Source: Pelagibacteraceae bacterium AG-464-P07 | Lineage (GTDB): Bacteria > Pseudomonadota > Alphaproteobacteria > Pelagibacterales > Pelagibacteraceae | Assembly (NCBI GenBank): GCA_003211695.1 | Contig: QCSA01000003.1 | Location: forward strand, 1-64,000 | Length of the DNA: 64,000 bases | Direction of reading: 5' to 3' | Shown: piece after piece, positions 62,993-64,000 of the stretch | Layout of the letters: each line of letters opens with the position of its first letter | How positions within the stretch are numbered: the first letter of the stretch is position 1 | Made by a program: the position numbers and the translations under genes | Notes under the pieces: generated by a model | The model's database searches: none | The model's input: only the letters and a program-made list of their open reading frames with translations | Told to the model about the DNA's origin: nothing

Positions 62993-63727
62993 TTACTTTT
63001 TAGTTTTATCTTCTTTTTTACCTTCTGCTGCTTTTTTACTTTGATCTTTTGCTTTATCACCCTGATCTTTTGTTTCTTCAGTTGGTTTTTCAGCTCCATC
63101 AGGAGAAGCCTCCGTAGTAGTTTCGTCCTCTAGAGCAGTTTCTTCAGCAGGTTTTTCAGGCTCAATAACAATAGTAGGCGTAGCAACCGTTGCAACTACA
63201 AAATCTCTTCCTTGAATAGTTGGTACAACATTTTCAGGAAGTTTTATTGAAGAGATTTTTATACTCGTACCAATTTCAGTATTATTTAAATCAACCACAA
63301 GTTCATGTGGAATATTTTCAGTAGGACATCTCAACTCAATCTTTCTTCTAACAATATTTAGTACACCTCCCTTTTTAAGGCCAGGTGATTTTTCACTATT
63401 AATAAACTTTACAGGTATTTCCAAAGCTAGTTTGGCACCTTTAATAATTCTTAAAAAATCAATATGAACAGGTTCATCGGATAAAGGATCAAATGAAATA
63501 TCTCTTGGTAGAACTTTCTCTTTTTTACCATCAACCTCTAGATCTAATATTGCCGAAAAAAAAATTTCTGAATCAATTAAATTTTTGATTGAATTTTTAT
63601 TTAAACTAATTTTTTTATTTTGTTCACTTCCACCATACAAAATTCCTGGAACAAATCCATCTACTCGAAGCTTATTTATATCTCCCTTGGTTTTAGTCTC
63701 TCTTTTTATTGCATTTAAAGCTGCCAT
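62993..63727 (-). CDS. rplY: 50S ribosomal protein L25 (Ctc form)
   Basis: This 244-residue protein binds 5S rRNA. The N-terminal L25 domain has FVPGILYGG, and the Ctc-type beta domain follows (RCPTENIPHELVVDL). The last 55 or so residues are a low-complexity Glu/Lys/Thr tail (PEKPAEETALEDETTTEAS and onward), longer than typical. It is downstream of prs, separated by 60 bases. Confidence 0.94.
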   Translation of the reverse strand: MAALNAIKRETKTKGDINKLRVDGFVPGILYGGSEQNKKISLNKNSIKNLIDSEIFFSAILDLEVDGKKEKVLPRDISFDPLSDEPVHIDFLRIIKGAKLALEIPVKFINSEKSPGLKKGGVLNIVRRKIELRCPTENIPHELVVDLNNTEIGTSIKISSIKLPENVVPTIQGRDFVVATVATPTIVIEPEKPAEETALEDETTTEASPDGAEKPTEETKDQGDKAKDQSKKAAEGKKEDKTKK

Positions 63728-63787
63728 ATTAAATTCTATTTCAAAGAAACATTTTTTTATCTTATCAATAGAAATAAAACAAGAAAA

Positions 63788-64000
63788 TTATTTAAATAGA
63801 CTTGAAACAGAAGTTGAATTAGAGATACGTTTTATTGCTTCGGCCATCATAGAAGAGATAGATACAACTTGAATTTTATCATTTTTTTTTAATTTTTTTG
63901 AATTATCAATTGAGTCAGTTATTACTAATTTCTTTACATAAGATTTGTTAATTTTGTCAATTGCATTACCACTTAAAACTGCATGAGTAATATAAGCATA
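63788..64000 (-). CDS. prs: Ribose-phosphate pyrophosphokinase, C-terminal part (gene continues past the right edge)
   Basis: The 71 in-frame minus-strand codons end at TAA 63788-63790 and give the PRPP-synthetase C-terminus: YITHAVLSGNAIDKI, VTDSI, KIQVVSISSMMAEAIKRI, SVSSLF. The active site lies outside the window. prs next to rplY and pth is the common order. Confidence 0.92.
   Translation of the reverse strand, partial: YAYITHAVLSGNAIDKINKSYVKKLVITDSIDNSKKLKKNDKIQVVSISSMMAEAIKRISNSTSVSSLFK

Overview
The window is a very A+T-rich, tightly packed bacterial chromosome segment. It looks like a streamlined marine alphaproteobacterium of the SAR11/Pelagibacterales kind. The reasons are overlapping stop/start codons, intergenic gaps of a few bases, alphaproteobacterial families (DUF2948, DUF2093, DUF3035/BamF-like, DUF721), a CcrM-type GANTC methylase, a b/b' F0 ATP synthase operon, short-form HisG with HisZ, and a histidine tRNA that lacks an encoded G-1. 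The lineage is inferred from gene content; no database search was possible.

Layout. 1-2310: end of dcd, then murA, a DUF2948 gene, infA and tRNA-Phe. 2311-6754: a foreign-looking island immediately 3' of tRNA-Phe. It holds a PhyH-family dioxygenase, an NAD-dependent epimerase and a Gfo/Idh/MocA oxidoreductase, all on the minus strand and richer in G+C than the core. The gene blocks are separated by degenerate tRNA-Phe copies that share upstream arms, and no integrase is present. 6784-10604: a cold-shock gene, tRNA-His and hisS-hisZ-hisG. 10605-15260: a 57-residue membrane protein, typA, groEL and groES. The 3' end of groEL, including its terminator, has been copied onto typA. 15256-21823: a HAD protein, ribF, ileS, lspA, a BamF-like gene and pgi. 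21815-32503: rsmD, DUF2093, a lipid A/Kdo block (lpxL, lpxK, waaA, msbA), ubiA, DUF2721, a quinone reductase, pirin, a metallo-hydrolase and rsmE.

32590-38912 is a cytochrome c oxidase operon: a small membrane protein, coxB, coxA, two subunit-III-like genes, a subunit-IV-like gene, ctaB, ctaG and a small CxxC protein. 38977-49270 holds thrC and a peroxiredoxin on the plus strand. A long minus-strand run then faces them: a DUF721 gene, dsbA, smc, atpI-B-E-F'-F, ispH, thrB and rnhA. 49265-58589 holds mutY, ccrM, rnhB, a family-4-like UDG, a TPR protein, ispE, tRNA-Gln, cca, greA, hemF and trmL. 58682-61360 is the bc1 operon (Rieske protein, cytochrome b, cytochrome c1). The window ends with ychF, pth, rplY and the C-terminus of prs.

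The observations most worth a second look are: (i) the cassette-like tRNA-Phe island; (ii) an SMC protein with no recognisable hinge domain and a CxxC pair at its exact centre; (iii) an N-terminal membrane module shared by the Rieske protein and an orphan 84-residue protein at the head of the cox operon; (iv) transfer of the GroEL GGM tail and terminator to TypA; (v) a ccrM promoter with two GANTC sites between or touching its -35 and -10 boxes; and (vi) a dense GANTC cluster in the island.
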